A DNA stretch of 64,000 nt from Centrapalus pauciflorus (GCA_020465985.1 JAANYP010000818.1:161944-225943); one strand, 5' to 3'. Counted from the first letter of the stretch, positions 32,467 through 43,259 are shown. The notes: generated by a model from the sequence alone, not told the origin. Numbers and translations are program-made.

Positions 32467-35241
32467 ATGGAGTTTGTAAAACAGCATAACTGCCTCCCAT
32501 ACACCCTAAAACACTCTGAACTTCAACCGTTTCATGCAATGATGGATTTCCTCAGGCACTCCCATATCCATTATGCCCTAACCATAAATCCTACTATATA
32601 CATCTCCCATATTGAACAGTTTTGGAATCATGCATCTATTCAAACCATAAATGGAGTGCCTACTCTCATATCCAAGATTGATGGAACTGTCATCAATATC
32701 ACTGAGGAATCCATCAGACATCACTTGCATCTTCAAGATGCCTCAGGTATGACCGACCTATCCCTTCAAGCTTTACATTTTGGTCTTCAAAATATTGGTT
32801 ATAGGGGTCCTGCTGATTCTTTTACTTTTCTTAAGGCACATTTTTCTCCTAAATGGAAATACCTTGTGCACATTATTCAGCAATGTTTAAGCCCCAAAAG
32901 AACTGGTTGGTCTGAGTTTTCCTCAAATATTGCCACTGCTTTAGTGTGCTTTTCTACTGGCCAACTGTTCAATTTTTCAAACATGATCTTTCAAGGAATG
33001 TTAAGGCATCATTCCCTAAAGAATGGGAAATTTTTTATGTATCCTAGGTTTTTGGCAGAAATTATTGCACACACCTGCACAACTCCACATTTACATAAAC
33101 GGATACATGTTTCCCATAGGCACTCATTGTCTTCAATTAAAAGGCTGATAAAGCCAAGTGCCAATTTTGTCAGTGTAGATGTTCCATTGCCCTCTGCAAT
33201 GATGAACATCATTCCAAGAAACAGAGGAGAGGGTCCTGAGCAGACACAGCCCAACATTCCTGCTTCACCCCCAGGACCCCAACCCACTCCTCATGATACA
33301 CAAATTCCTTCTGATCTTTCTGTACAGCCAAGACGCCCTCTAAAATTCTTATATAAAAGGAAAAGGGGACCAGGAGCTCCTTCCTCCTCATCCCATCAAC
33401 AAGAGCTATATATCCCTGTGCAGAAGGATACTTCTGCACAGAATATCCAAAAGGAACCAATTGAGGAAACTCCCATCCTCTCTCAGGAGGTGAACATCTC
33501 TTCAGAGATGATTCATGTGAGTTCTGTGGCTGGCACTACTGATGTCTCTGCACAAGAGGCACAGGACAGGGCCAACATAGCTAAGACCATGCTCACGGCA
33601 ACAGCAAGTGTGCAAACACAAGCTGGAAGTCCCCAGAACCAAGAAAAGAGGGGCCCAGAAGTTTCTACCTCTGGTCTTAATGTCAGTGATAGATCACAAG
33701 CACCCCAGGTGTTTTCTGATCTTGAGACAAGTCTGCAACTCTTGCTTTTGACGGATCCCAAGCTGAAACCTGTTGTAGCCATGTTGGAATATCAAATGTC
33801 CATCATTGCTGCACAGGGGGCTCAAATTTTTGAACTTAAACAGGCAGAGGCAGCTCAGAATAAGCGAATGGATTATCTTCACAAAGGGTTCACCCTCTGT
33901 GGAAATAAAATTATGAAATTAGAGCAGATGATTCAAACCCAAGGGGCAAAGGTTGTAGGTCCTTCTGACCAAACCAATGCTTCCAAAAAGGGGGAGAATC
34001 AGGAGGTTCCCAAGTCAGTCCAAGCAGCATCAACAGTTCCAGTTTCTAGGCTAGCAGTCCCAACAGCTTCTCAAGCTGTTAGCCTAGAAACTCAAGTTGT
34101 TCCTTCAAAAGTTACCGGAGTTGTGATCAGGGAAGGCATTCAAGCTCCATCAAGCACAGTCCAAGCTACAACATCTGCTGCAAAAGACAAGGGCAAGGGC
34201 ATTCTCATTGAGTCTCCAAAGCATAAATTCTCTTCCAAAGAAGCCCAAATTGCCTTTAATGCTGAAATTGCCAAAAGAATAGCAGAAGAACAGGACAAGG
34301 AATTAGATCAGCAAGCCCAAACCCCAATGGATGATGATGAAACTTTAGGTGATTACTTAAAGGGGTTTGTGGTTAAGAAAGGAGCTATGAAGAGAAAAAT
34401 GCCAACAGGGCACACCAAGGCTGAGCACAGAAGATTCTTAATCAATTTTGCCTTTGCAGCAGGTATCCCAAAGAAAATGGCTCAGTCCATGACTACTGAA
34501 AGGCTGCAGGAGATCCATGACAAAGAAATGGAGAAAAGAAAGAAAACAAAAGTCTCTCCAGTAGCTCAACCATCCCAAGAAGTCCAACCATCAACAAAAT
34601 CAGTCCAAACTGAAGCTGCTGCCAGTACACCTGCTCCCACTGATCAAGCAGTTGTTTCTATTCCTTCATCTGTTAAGAGGGTGCTATTTGATCAGCAATT
34701 GCAAAAGGCCATGGAGATAGAGAAGTTGATTGATCAACATGATTTCACAAAGCCTCAAATCAACTACTGGTTTGCTAAGTCACTGGATGAAAGAGATTTA
34801 AGGGTCAAGTTTGTAATAAGAAGAGAGTCTGGACCAGAAGAAGAGTTTGATACATTCTGGCAAATGGTTCAGAAGCTGACCAGGGATGAACTGATAAAGA
34901 TGTACAACATAGGGTCTGTTACACAAGTTAGATCTTCTCTTCCACAAGTTAAACAACTCATCAGAGATCTAAGTACAGTGGTTGACCCTGAATTTGCAAG
35001 ACAAGAGATAGAAGATGCTGAGAGGAAAGAGAAAAAGATCAAGCAAATTGATCTGTTTGTCAAGTCAAAGACATACAGAATCAAATTCACAGATGGGTAT
35101 GGTATCTTCTTCAATCTTGAGTTTTACAATTTTTCAAAAGATATGTTGCTGCAAATAAAATCAGCTAGAATATCTTGTGATAAAGAAGAGATGAAGAGAG
35201 AATTTTTGAAGGCTTTAGATCATAAACTTGCACAGCTGTAA
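32467..35241 (+). CDS. ORF3 of element C, env-position protein of unknown function (924 codons, intact)
   Basis: The frame is uninterrupted. The N-terminal domain (about 1-245) contains NPTIYISHIEQFWNHA, ITEESIRHHLHLQD, FSPKWKYLVHIIQQCL and NFSNMIFQGMLRH. The order and several motifs match ORF3 of A/B (IYLQQFWN, IRHILHLP, WRILFDVLNECF, FDRHVDY). A Pro/Gln/Ser-rich disordered region follows, with basic FLYKRKRGPGAP (about 295-306), a coiled-coil-like segment near 440-500 and a Lys/Glu-rich segment with KKRK-type charge. The C-terminal domain (about 770-924) has FWQMVQKLTRDELIKMYN and YRIKFTDGYGIFFNLE. No signal peptide or transmembrane helix is visible, so an envelope role is not supported. 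Similar proteins are common and uncharacterised in Asteraceae, from memory. Confidence 0.88.
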   Translation: MEFVKQHNCLPYTLKHSELQPFHAMMDFLRHSHIHYALTINPTIYISHIEQFWNHASIQTINGVPTLISKIDGTVINITEESIRHHLHLQDASGMTDLSLQALHFGLQNIGYRGPADSFTFLKAHFSPKWKYLVHIIQQCLSPKRTGWSEFSSNIATALVCFSTGQLFNFSNMIFQGMLRHHSLKNGKFFMYPRFLAEIIAHTCTTPHLHKRIHVSHRHSLSSIKRLIKPSANFVSVDVPLPSAMMNIIPRNRGEGPEQTQPNIPASPPGPQPTPHDTQIPSDLSVQPRRPLKFLYKRKRGPGAPSSSSHQQELYIPVQKDTSAQNIQKEPIEETPILSQEVNISSEMIHVSSVAGTTDVSAQEAQDRANIAKTMLTATASVQTQAGSPQNQEKRGPEVSTSGLNVSDRSQAPQVFSDLETSLQLLLLTDPKLKPVVAMLEYQMSIIAAQGAQIFELKQAEAAQNKRMDYLHKGFTLCGNKIMKLEQMIQTQGAKVVGPSDQTNASKKGENQEVPKSVQAASTVPVSRLAVPTASQAVSLETQVVPSKVTGVVIREGIQAPSSTVQATTSAAKDKGKGILIESPKHKFSSKEAQIAFNAEIAKRIAEEQDKELDQQAQTPMDDDETLGDYLKGFVVKKGAMKRKMPTGHTKAEHRRFLINFAFAAGIPKKMAQSMTTERLQEIHDKEMEKRKKTKVSPVAQPSQEVQPSTKSVQTEAAASTPAPTDQAVVSIPSSVKRVLFDQQLQKAMEIEKLIDQHDFTKPQINYWFAKSLDERDLRVKFVIRRESGPEEEFDTFWQMVQKLTRDELIKMYNIGSVTQVRSSLPQVKQLIRDLSTVVDPEFARQEIEDAERKEKKIKQIDLFVKSKTYRIKFTDGYGIFFNLEFYNFSKDMLLQIKSARISCDKEEMKREFLKALDHKLAQL

Positions 35242-35330
35242 GTTTTGTAAGCCTTGGTTTGTAAATAACAGCTTACTTATTCATTTCCATTTTTTGTATA
35301 GAACTTAAAGTCTTGTGTAAAGAATTTAAG

Positions 35331-35342
35331 GTAGGGGGAGAT
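35331..35342 (+). promoter_or_regulatory. Polypurine tract of element C
   Basis: gtagggggagat directly precedes the 3' LTR start TGTTGGG. Confidence 0.92.
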
Positions 35343-36009
35343 TGTTGGGAAATAGTTTAAGTATATTCAAGCTGTTAGTTAAACTTCTCAGACTGTTAGT
35401 AGTTTTTAAATGTAAATACAAAGTTCATGCTGCTAGTTGAAGAAACTCGAGCTGCTAGTGTAAAAGTTCAAGCTGCCAGAGCAAAACAACTCAAGCTGCT
35501 CTGCTCATGCTGTCAAGGGATTCAAGCTGCTCAACAGTTTCAGAAACAGAAAGTGCTGATTTTCAGGAAACGATATCTATGTGAAGATTCCAGCATATCT
35601 ACTATCAGAGAAGTCATTATTCGTCAAGGAAACATATCAAGAAGCAATATAAATACATAGAATAGGTCTTTCTATTATATAGGAGTTTTCTGCATATTTT
35701 GAGTCTGTAATTGCTTTATTGATAGAGTTTTCATAAGCCTCTAAGGTTGTAAAACCCTAAGAACAGTCTGTGTTCTTCGTCTAATCAAACAGATTAGAGG
35801 TGATTGTAATCATTGAATTCAGCAATACAAACAGTCTTGATTACTTCTTGTGTGTTTATTCATTATTGATTCTGAAAGTTTTTGTTAAAATAATTAAGTG
35901 TTGTTCTGCAAACATCTTGATTAAACTTTGATTCAAAGCAAGATTATTGATTTATACTCTGATAAATTCAAATCAGTTAGTCTTGGTAATTCATATTTAG
36001 ATCCTGACA
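35343..36009 (+). repeat. 3' LTR of element C
   Basis: It matches 25270-25935 with only a few substitutions (for example near 35501, 35645, 35719-35733, 35907 and 35915). The TG...CA ends and the following AACTT are intact. Confidence 0.97.
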
Positions 36010-37486
36010 AACTTTGAGGCGCAGTTGAACTGGAAGGATCACCTACATTATTGACAACGTTAGAAACACTAGCGTTAGGACCGAAAAATTCAACATAAAA
36101 AGGATCAAATAAATTAACTAAATCAGAAGAGGAAAAAGAAATGGGGTTATTGGAAGAGTCTCCAGGCATTTGAGTAATGCGTGGTCCTGATTGATCAACT
36201 TCGGGTGCCAGTTCAGCCAACTCATCAAATTTGACGTGCACACCTTCATTGACTGTTCTGGTTCGGGTATTGAATGCGCGATACGCCTTTGAGTTGGATG
36301 AGTATCCAATGAAGATCGCTTCATCCGCCTTTTCGTTAAATTTCCCGAGGTTGTCTTTGTCATTCAGCACATAGCACCTGCAACCAAATAATACACGTAA
36401 GTACTTGATAAATGGTACTTTATTCAAAAAGAGTTGGTAAGGAGTTTTGTTAAAGCACTTATGGATGATGGAGCGATTTTGTGTGTAGCATGCTGTTGAT
36501 ACGGCTTCGGCCCACAAGAACGGAGGTAGCTTCGAGTATGTGAGCATTCTACGAGCGGCTTCCACAAGCGTACGGCTATGCCTTTCCACGACCCCATTTT
36601 GTTGAGGTGTTCGAGCAGCAGAGTATTGATGCTGAATACCTTTGGATCGAAGGAAGCCCTCAACTACTGAGTTCTTGAACTCCGTGCAGTTATCTGATCT
36701 GATTGATTGCACTGACAGCTGCTGTTGGGTCTCGACACTCTTGATAAAATCAATGATTTCTTGAGCTGTCTCGTCCTTGGAACGCAAGAACCTGACCCAG
36801 GTATATCGAGAATAATTATCAACGATACCCAACACATATCGTTTTCCATTTATGCTTTGAGTCCTCATTGGTCCGCATAAATCCATGTGAAGTAACTCCA
36901 ATACTCTTTTTGTTGATGGTTCGGGCTTTGGTTTGTGAGAAGATCGTTTCATTTTTCCTTTCTCACAAGCTCCACACAGATGGTCCTTTTCGTAGCGCAA
37001 TTCAGGAAGTCCTTTGACCAATTGTTTCGCAGCCAGCTTGTTGATATTATCAAAATTCAAATGGGATAATCTTCGATGCCACAACCAAGAGTCTTTTGAA
37101 GAGGCTTTTGATAGTGGGCAAATGTTATCCTTCACTATTAGCTTAGCTACGTCAATGGTGTAGAGGTTAGAGTTTCGGGAACCTGTTAGGATTTCTTTTC
37201 CTTCCATGCTCTTAACACTGCAGTTCTTAGCCCTAAACGTTACCTCTAGTCCTTTGTCGCAGAGCTGTCCTATGCTAAAAAGATTATGTGATAATCCCTC
37301 AACATAGTCAACATCCTTGATGACCAGATTATTTAGAACTAAGTCCCCGTATCCTTTGATGTGAGCCTGATGGTTGTTCCTGAATTTCACAGTTCCGCAA
37401 TACTGTTCAACAACGTTGGACAGCAATTCTCTTCTTCCAGTCATGTGCTTGGAGCAACCCGAATCCATATACCAAATGGACTTGGC
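36010..37486 (-). pseudogene. Pol of element B, 5' part: protease and integrase
   Basis: An uninterrupted minus-strand frame from the protease (SIWYMDSGCSKHMTG, about 37450-37475) through the GAG-pre-integrase zinc finger (HRRLSH...CGAC), LHMDLCGPM, RSDNCTEFKN (Gly of the usual S-D-N-G changed to Cys) and GVVERHSRTLVEAA to the Ser/Pro linker. It is cut by element C at 36009/36010 and continues at 25269. Compared with A, one codon is inserted in YLRVLFGCRC. Catalytic Asp, Asp and Glu are present. Confidence 0.95.
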
Positions 37487-37756
37487 CTGAAAAACACATA
37501 AATTCATATAATGAACAACTATATGCATTCAAACACATCCATTTTTAATTCACAATCAAACCGTGTTCTGAACCGAGATGTTCAGAAAACATGATGAGTT
37601 AAGACCGGGTCCTGGGCTGTGTGCACAGAAGCCAAACGTGTCGGTTTAAGCACAACCGACAAGCAAAAGAACGGGTCCTAGTCTATCGTAACTAGAAGCC
37701 ATTTCATTGAAGAACGGGTCTTGATCAGAAGTAACCAAGAACCATCTGCATAAACA
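37487..37756 (-). other. Stop-containing gag-pol gap of element B
   Basis: Same length and sequence as the gap in A (14964-15233), ending on the minus strand in TGTTTTTCAG before GCCAAGTCC. Its conservation in two separate insertions shows it was part of the transposing ancestor. Confidence 0.65.
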
Positions 37757-40700
37757 TCACACAACTTTGGGTACCCACCTCAATATGGGTCCCTTTTTGT
37801 TAGGAGTTCCAGATTTATATGGCACGTGTACAGTGTTAGGAACCCATTTAGCATTTGTGTGTGGTCCGGATGCATAACCCTTTGGAATCCATTAAAGATT
37901 GGATTTATTGGGTTTTGGAACCTTAGGCGCTGAAATTGCCTTTGGTTTTTGTCTTTTTGAGACCTTTTTGACCGTTGCTTTGGTTTTAGGCCTTGGCAAT
38001 GGACAAATCTCAATTTTGTTTGAGGCCGATGATGCACTATTTTTGGTTTTCTTTTTCCGAATACGTTTAGCAGGATATGGCACGAAAGCATTCATTTCAG
38101 AAACCTGTCGTCTATATCGAGTTGGACACAGATTAAATAAATCACTGAAAGAGTACTTTAACGGAACAGCAGAATTCGGTACAACATTATAGACATTGTC
38201 ACACACATTGTTACATAAATTGTCTTTAAAGATTACAGACATCCTATCTCTAGTAACAAATTCATTTGGCATTAAAGCCTTCTTCACAAAAAAACTTGTA
38301 AAATCCTGCATGGTGGTTTTTGGGACTCTCCTTATATGATCTGTAGGAACAAAACGATTAGAGTCAGTAAGCAAGGAAGATTTGGACTTGACAGACTTTT
38401 CTTTTTTGTGGTGAGTGGGTTTCTTAAAAGACTTGGATTTGATCTGAGTCTTTTTAGAAACCTCATTTTTGAAAACTTTTGAACACTCACCTTTGAAAAT
38501 GAAAGAGGAAGATTCAGCTTTAGCCTTACCTTTATTTGTTGACATACATGGAATTTTTATGGAATGAGAAAGTGTTTGTTCTTTTGAAAGATCTTTCAAT
38601 TGTTGTGAAACCATTTCAAAATTTTCTCTGTAGACAGTGACTTCCACAGTTTGTTGAAAAGATTGATTTACCAATTCTTCTTCTCTCTTAAGAAGAGCAT
38701 CTTGAAGATCAAGTGCTTTCTCTTGAGACGACTTCAATTCCTATTCTAAAACAGTGATTTGTTGTTGAAGAACTTTTGCAGGAATATAAAGTTGAGGAGT
38801 TGATTTTACGGTTTCATTTTTCAATTCAGCTTCTGAATAAGTTGACAAGAGATCTTCCTCTAAAGTGGGTACTCTAGAAGAATAACTCTCGTTAAGTTCT
38901 TCATATTGAAAAGAAATTTCTTTATCTTTACGAGCAACACGTTTCTCATTTTCTTGGTTTAAAACTTCTTTTGATGACTCAAAAAAGAAAGATTTAAGAC
39001 CGGCTCCCATATAGTTCATGTCATAAAATACAGGTAAAACATTTTGTGCTTTTTCCAAATACTTAGGATTTTTAAAACCAATTCCTTGTTTAGAATGGTA
39101 AAACCTAGTTTCTTTGGGCTGATTTAAATGGATAGTTTGTTCTGTTTGACCCCTTTTCAAAATTGCATCGTCAAGGGTCTTTATTCTTGAGTACAAACTT
39201 ATCATTTCTTCTTCAGTCATTTTGTATTTTTCTAAACTGTCTATATTTTCCATATTTACCACATCTAATTATTTTGTAAGAACAGAAATTTCTTCTTTTA
39301 AAGAGAGTTTATCTTTTGAAAGCATTTCCATGCAAGATTCAAGGTATATATTCCTATCCTGAACATCTACTTTTTCTATTAACATCTGTTTTATAACATT
39401 ATGATTAGTTAACCACTTTGAATGATATAATTCAGATAATTCTTTCAGAGTTTGAGCTTGATGTTCAGCCTGTACGCACCTTGCAGTTTCAACATTTAAT
39501 CTAGCTTGTAGATCAAGTATATGTGTGTGTAGTGTACATTCATTATCTACAAATAATTTATTTACATGTGCAGGAATGTACCTCATTGGACTCAGAACCG
39601 GATGTGGAGCATTCGGGATCGTTGGTTGTAGCCATCAGACATGCTGGTGGATTTTTCAGTGTCTCCCCCTCAGCAGCATGATCTGAATTGTCAGCAGTGA
39701 AATCAGCACATTTCTCCAACCCCATACGATCAACCATGTAGCAATTCTTGCCCTTGTCATCCTCGTCTTCAGAATCTTCAGCATCCCAGTAGTCTTCCTG
39801 GGCGACGAGGGCTAATGCATCCGTTCTCTTCTTGGCTGCCTCGAGCTTTCTCTCGTAGTATGCGACGTCTCTGTCGAAATTGTTCTTGCATTCCCTAGCA
39901 AAGTGGCCCGGTTTGCCACACTTGTAGCAGAGACGTTCATCCGCGGCCTTCGGCTCATCTGCTCTCGGCCTGTCCTCTCTTCTTTCCGCCGGCCTCTTAT
40001 CGGCACGACGATGCTCACGGCTGTCATCACGCCTCCTGTCCCTTCGTTCGGGCTCTCTTCTCTCTTCCCTGCGGTCATCCCGACGATCATCCCTTCGATC
40101 GTCCCGCCTGTCGTCCCTGCGATCATCACGCCTATCATCTCGCCTTTCATAACGGCGATCATCTCGATAGTCGCGTCTATCGTCATATCTGCGATCATCC
40201 CTATCATCCCTTCGGTATTCGTCCCTTCGATAGTCATCGCGTCGGTCATCCCTTCTATCATCTGAGTACCTCCGTGGACCAGTGTCATAACGGAGTTGGT
40301 TGTTAGTCTTGTTGGAGAACCGTCGCTGTTGGAGACGGTTGGTCCACAAGGCTATCTGTTCCTGTATCGAAGCTTCCTCCTCATCATAGACCTCACGCGG
40401 AGGAGAAGCATACCTGTACTGAGACGACGAAGAACCAGGAGCAAAGGATGGTGTCGGAATCTGCGTGTTGGTGATCAAGGCTAGTGAATCATTCGGTTTC
40501 AACCCTGTGTTGGCTGATAGCAGTAGAGAGACCAATTGATTTGCCATCAGCTTCTGTTGATCCACATCCCCTTGATACTTTTTAAGCTCCTTAAAGACGA
40601 CATTAATGGATACCTCAGGAATGTTCAGGACTCTTTTCGTGGCCCGACATGCAAGCTGCCACTCGGGGGCTAAGGCTGCAAAGAATTGGATGTTGATGTC

Positions 40701-41231
40701 ATCCCTATCCTTCTTGATGTGCAGTTTGTTCAACTCGTTAAGGACTGCACAGAACCTGGTGAAAGTGGCTTGCAGAGTTTCCCCGTCTTTGGCGCGGAAT
40801 TCCGTAAACTTAGCCTTGGCCTCCTCGATTTTGGCACGATCATCGAGATCTGCCCCTAGCATTTGGACTTCTAGATCGTCCCACATTTCTTTTGCAGACA
40901 TTTTGCTGTCTACACCGACCAGAATATCAGTGGGGAGGGCTTGATAGATCAGACATTCTGCCCTCTTGTCAGCGTGCTGTCGGTCTCTTTCGGCGTCATT
41001 TGCCGGTTCTCTTTCAACCTTGGAGGCTGGGACAGGGGGGTCAGCCTCAGGGCGGGCTGCTATCTCCCGATAGTAGATTACGGGTCTTCCGGATATGGAC
41101 TGGAGCATCAAATTCCCGAGCGGTTGCATTCCAACGAACTTAAGGAACCGGGATTTCCATTGTTCGTACTCATCGGGATAGAGAACTGGTGGTCTGTTCT
41201 CTGATCCGAGTACTAGAGCTTCGCGAGACAT
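37757..41231 (-). pseudogene. Gag of element B (nearly intact to the zinc knuckle and beyond)
   Basis: ATG at 41231. The first 557 codons are open (41231-39558): a copia capsid-like region (LIYQALPTDILVGVDS, FCAVLNELNKLHIKKD), an Arg/Asp tandem region (about residues 320-430, mostly RRDD units), the knuckle CYKCGKPGHFAREC (39890-39931) and an acidic stretch. Breaks near 39570, 39265 and 38740 interrupt a long coiled-coil extension (IDSLEKYKM, ILKRGQTEQTIHL, LDLQDALLKREEEL). A Lys-rich tail with SKKTQIKSK follows, then a stop at 37892 where A has Gln, then WVPKVV. Coiled-coil gag tails are characteristic of Sireviruses. Confidence 0.93.
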
Positions 41232-41245
41232 TATGATGATGGGTG

Positions 41246-42206
41246 CTGATTAAAAATATGAAGATCTTAGAGGTGGAAACTGGACACGGATGGGCTAGAC
41301 TTAACACAGATGGAGCTGAATTCGGATGGTAGATGAGTTCGGATGAACAGTGTTTTGGATGGCAGGACCGAATTCGGATTGGATGAATTTCGGATGAATG
41401 AACTGAATTCGGATGGTCTACGGTCCGGATTAGGTGCTAGTTCGGATGGGTTCCTAATTCGGATGGAGTCCAATTTCGGATGAACAGTGATGCGGGTGGG
41501 AACCGAATTCGGATGAACTTAATTTCGGTTGGAACTAAGGGACCGAATTCGGATGGACCGAAATCGGATGAACAGTGGACAGGGTATGTCCAGGTGGGGA
41601 CCGAATTCGGATGGTCCGAGATGGGTATGGTCCGAAATTGGAAAAATTTAAGTACAAGTCCCAAATTTAAAAATGGAAAGCCTGATCTGAACTTCGGATG
41701 GTCCGAAGTTCGGATGGGACCGAAGTGGGGTCCGAAATAGGCTTATGGGGGGTCCGAAATTCACCTAAGTATGGTCCGAATTGGACCGAAGTGAGGTCCA
41801 AATTAGGGTGATGGGTGGTCCGAAATTCGTGCCTAGGTGGTCCGAAGTGCTACAGTAGGGGATCCGAAATACAGCAGGTTTTTTAAGTTTTCTAAGGCAG
41901 AACTGAGCAGAATTCGATTTTTTTCAGTTTTAAAGCCTAAAAACAGTTCTAAATGATTTATAAACTATTTTAAACACTTTTGGTGATTTAAAATAACCTA
42001 AAAACACTTAAAAACAACATAAACAAGTTAAAAAACCGACTTAAAAACCCATATTTTCAAACTTATAAAAATGGCCGATTCTTGGTGATTTTAACAGAGA
42101 TATGGAACTAAATGAGCTTAAAATCAGTAGAGAATGATAATGTGGTGTTTATATGACCATTATAGCACAAGAAACACAGAAAAACAGAGGAAAATGAAGA
42201 TCTAAC
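41246..42206 (-). other. Candidate 5' leader intron of element B
   Basis: Donor CTCG/GTTAGATCTT at 42206 and acceptor TTTTTAATCAG ending at 41246 match the A leader (10406 and 11469) in sequence and position, with the acceptor just before the gag ATG. The interval is non-coding. Splicing is inferred from conservation and GT...AG form only. Confidence 0.45.
41310..41870 (-). repeat. Array of CCGAATTCGG-type palindromes (element B leader)
   Basis: The same motif family as at 10738-11400, read on the other strand (GAATTCGGATGG, TGGTCCGAAA, GGGACCGAATTCGG). About twenty-five units lie at irregular spacing. Spacer sequences differ from those of A, so the core motif is conserved more than its surroundings. 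Confidence 0.9.
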
Positions 42207-42287
42207 CGAGTAGAATGGAAGAACACGAAGAACACACTACAAAACCCAGCAGAATCCGAATGTTGCAGTTGAAATCCACCCCTCTGA

Positions 42288-42300
42288 GCTCTGATACCAA
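42288..42300 (-). promoter_or_regulatory. Primer binding site of element B (initiator tRNA-Met)
   Basis: Minus-strand TTGGTATCAGAGC directly inside the 5' LTR. Confidence 0.93.
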
Positions 42301-42301
42301 T

Positions 42302-42647
42302 TGTAATATGTATTCCCGATTACATTATCAGCACCTTGATGATTTTCTTATCACACACAAGAAGAAACTAGCTCAGTAAATGTGAAATGATGAAGAAATA
42401 CAATAAGAATGTTGAGAGCATATGAATAGTGGCGGCTGGGATATTCTCATTCAAATGTCAACCGTGTACATTAAAGAAACCCTAGGAGCCTATTTCTAGG
42501 CTCTTTTAATTAAGTCTTACAACTTGGCAACTTTGGCCCCTTGACTATTACAAAGAAACAAATTACATGGAAATTAAATACAAGACAAAATACAAATATA
42601 ATAATTATTACAAAACAACTCCTATGATCGAAAGAATATATCTAACA
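42302..42647 (-). repeat. 5' LTR of element B
   Basis: It matches 18692-19037 and is followed by the AGGAT target duplication (42648-42652). Confidence 0.95.
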
Positions 42648-42652
42648 AGGAT

Positions 42653-43259
42653 TTTGTCACAAAATTGAAACTCGATATTTCCTTATCTGTGTACATTTTT
42701 AATAATTAATGATCCTGACAAATTGCTGTGTGAATTGTTCATCACAGAGGGGGACGCAAATATTATCCAGGTTTGTCTGTATCTTTAAGGCTGAAAAGGT
42801 TCAAGAACTTTAACTGAAAAAAAAAAAAAAAAAAAAAAAGAAAGGAACAGGTATCTATTTGAGGGGGAGTATAGTTAGAATGTTAGTTTTTATAATTCTT
42901 TGTTTCCTTTTAATTTTTGTAATTAAATTTTAAATTTGAGGTTGGTTATAGTTTAGTTTATTTTGTTTAAGTTTAACTTAATAGATCGGCAAATCCCAAA
43001 AAGATTTTAATTGTTCTAATTTATCAAAAACCCAAAAATATTTTATTTTATTTTATTTTAGTTTAGTTTATTTTATCTTAACTTAAATGATCAAAGAAAA
43101 ATATCAAAAAATATTTTATTTTGTTTTTGCTTATTTTTTAAGAAAAGCACAAAAAGATTAATATATTGGGCCACATCTTTTTAATTAATTCTCTTGTTGA
43201 TATTTTATTTAAGGCCCAATAATTTTTATTCTCTTTGTGTGTGTTGTGATGAACAAAAC
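42653..43259 (+). other. Post-pol spacer of element A (continued), with two polypurine-like tracts
   Basis: Non-coding A/T-rich spacer homologous to 22741-23280 of B. It carries agagggggac (42746-42755) and gagggggagt (42861-42870), both of polypurine-tract type, and a run of about 23 A (about 42818-42840). No gene is seen. Confidence 0.75.

Larger units (their letters stand above)
25270..36009 (+). mobile_element. Copia element C (Sirevirus-like), youngest of the nest, 10.74 kb
   Basis: LTRs of 666 and 667 bp (25270-25935 and 35343-36009), TSD AACTT, primer binding site at 25938, polypurine tract at 35331-35342, and gag, pol and ORF3 in order on the plus strand. It is inserted in the integrase-RT linker of B pol. 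The two LTRs differ at about eight positions by eye. Gag and ORF3 are open and pol has only one frameshift and two stops. It is a different subfamily from A/B: larger LTRs, two zinc knuckles in gag, a shorter ORF3 and no CCGAATTCGG arrays. Confidence 0.97.
18692..42647 (-). mobile_element. Copia element B (Sirevirus-like) inserted in A, host of element C
   Basis: LTRs of 346 bp at 42302-42647 (5') and 18692-19037 (3'), target duplication AGGAT at 18687-18691 and 42648-42652, a primer binding site at 42288-42300 and a polypurine tract at 19038-19050. Internal order on the minus strand is leader, gag, pol (interrupted by C), spacer, ORF3. It is a close relative of its host A, in opposite orientation. 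The LTRs differ at roughly ten positions by eye. Without C it is about 13.2 kb. Confidence 0.96.

Noticed and set aside
32467..35241. ORF3 of C as a true envelope gene
   Set aside because: No signal peptide, transmembrane helix, glycosylation-rich ectodomain or cleavage motif can be seen; only its position is env-like.
37892..38192. Plus-strand reading frame opposite B gag tail
   Set aside because: Antisense shadow; the minus-strand gag frame matches A closely.
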